Positions 63,618-64,000 of a stretch of 64,000 nt of DNA are shown piece after piece. The translations under genes and the position numbers were made by a program. Numbering within the stretch: the stretch's first letter is position 1; every line of letters begins with the position of its first letter. Location: positions 1 through 64,000 of the forward strand of contig CACARD010000004.1 of assembly GCA_902534735.1 (NCBI GenBank), in the 5' to 3' direction. A model generated the notes under the pieces. That model was not told the origin of the DNA. It did not search any database and saw only the letters and a list, made by a program, of their open reading frames with translations. The stretch comes from an uncultured Pelagibacteraceae bacterium (GTDB taxonomy: Bacteria; Pseudomonadota; Alphaproteobacteria; Pelagibacterales; Pelagibacteraceae).

Positions 63618-64000
63618 TTAATAAAATCCAATTTCACTCAAGCAAATATCTGATTTAAAATCATCAAAACCAGCAACTAAACCGATGGACTTTATATTTT
63701 GTCCTATGATACTTTCAGGTTGATAAAAATTAGATTTCTTAAATTCTTTTAACGGAGCCTTAATTTCACTCCAAGTTTGTGTGGTAAAAAAAGTGTAACT
63801 ATAATACTGCCATGGAGCTAGTGTTAATCCAGTTCTTAAATGAAGATTATAATTTTTTTCATTACCATAAACTTTAATGTATACTCCTTCGTAATCTTTA
63901 CTATTAATTTCTGGATTTAATTTTGCTCTGATTTGTATAAATCCACCATTGTTTTTAGTGGTCACATCCCCTGTCATTCTATAACATTTCACTCCATCAA
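63618..64000 (-). CDS. CIA30-like domain protein, truncated by the window edge
   Basis: MTGDVTTKNNGGFIQIRAKLNPE...VYGNEKNYNLHLRT...W.YYSYTFFT; reading frame remains open through 64000. Confidence 0.7.
   Translation of the reverse strand, partial: DGVKCYRMTGDVTTKNNGGFIQIRAKLNPEINSKDYEGVYIKVYGNEKNYNLHLRTGLTLAPWQYYSYTFFTTQTWSEIKAPLKEFKKSNFYQPESIIGQNIKSIGLVAGFDDFKSDICLSEIGFY

Overview
This is a low-GC, gene-dense alphaproteobacterial window whose gene content and style match SAR11/Pelagibacterales. That assignment rests on recognisable families and architecture, not on a database search. Main contents: a TRAP transporter; a guaB-TPR-guaA cluster; pssA/psd; icd; alaS; recA; umuDC; a small glycosyltransferase operon; a proteorhodopsin gene next to ferredoxin and ferredoxin-reductase genes; prpE; pyrC; fumC; uvrD; ligA; a nearly complete division/cell-wall (dcw) cluster; RNase P RNA; ampD; and mlaA/mlaC. 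No CRISPR arrays, transposases, phage genes, tRNAs or rRNAs were recognised. The points most worth follow-up are: (1) ftsZ sits directly after mraZ instead of between ftsA and lpxC; (2) a well-formed mraZ promoter overlaps three TGGG repeats at exact 10-bp spacing; (3) a perfect 11-bp terminator-like hairpin ends 2 nt before the dctQ start codon; (4) LexA-like GAAC-N7-GAAC sites lie at the umuDC promoter and, in degenerate form, at recA; (5) an unannotated 34-aa membrane-peptide ORF lies between two glycosyltransferases; (6) murE and murF are fused; (7) the IMP dehydrogenase lacks CBS domains; (8) the proteorhodopsin is blue-tuned and has a structured leader; (9) FtsA is divergent. I did not find a clearly new multi-gene defence or metabolic system.
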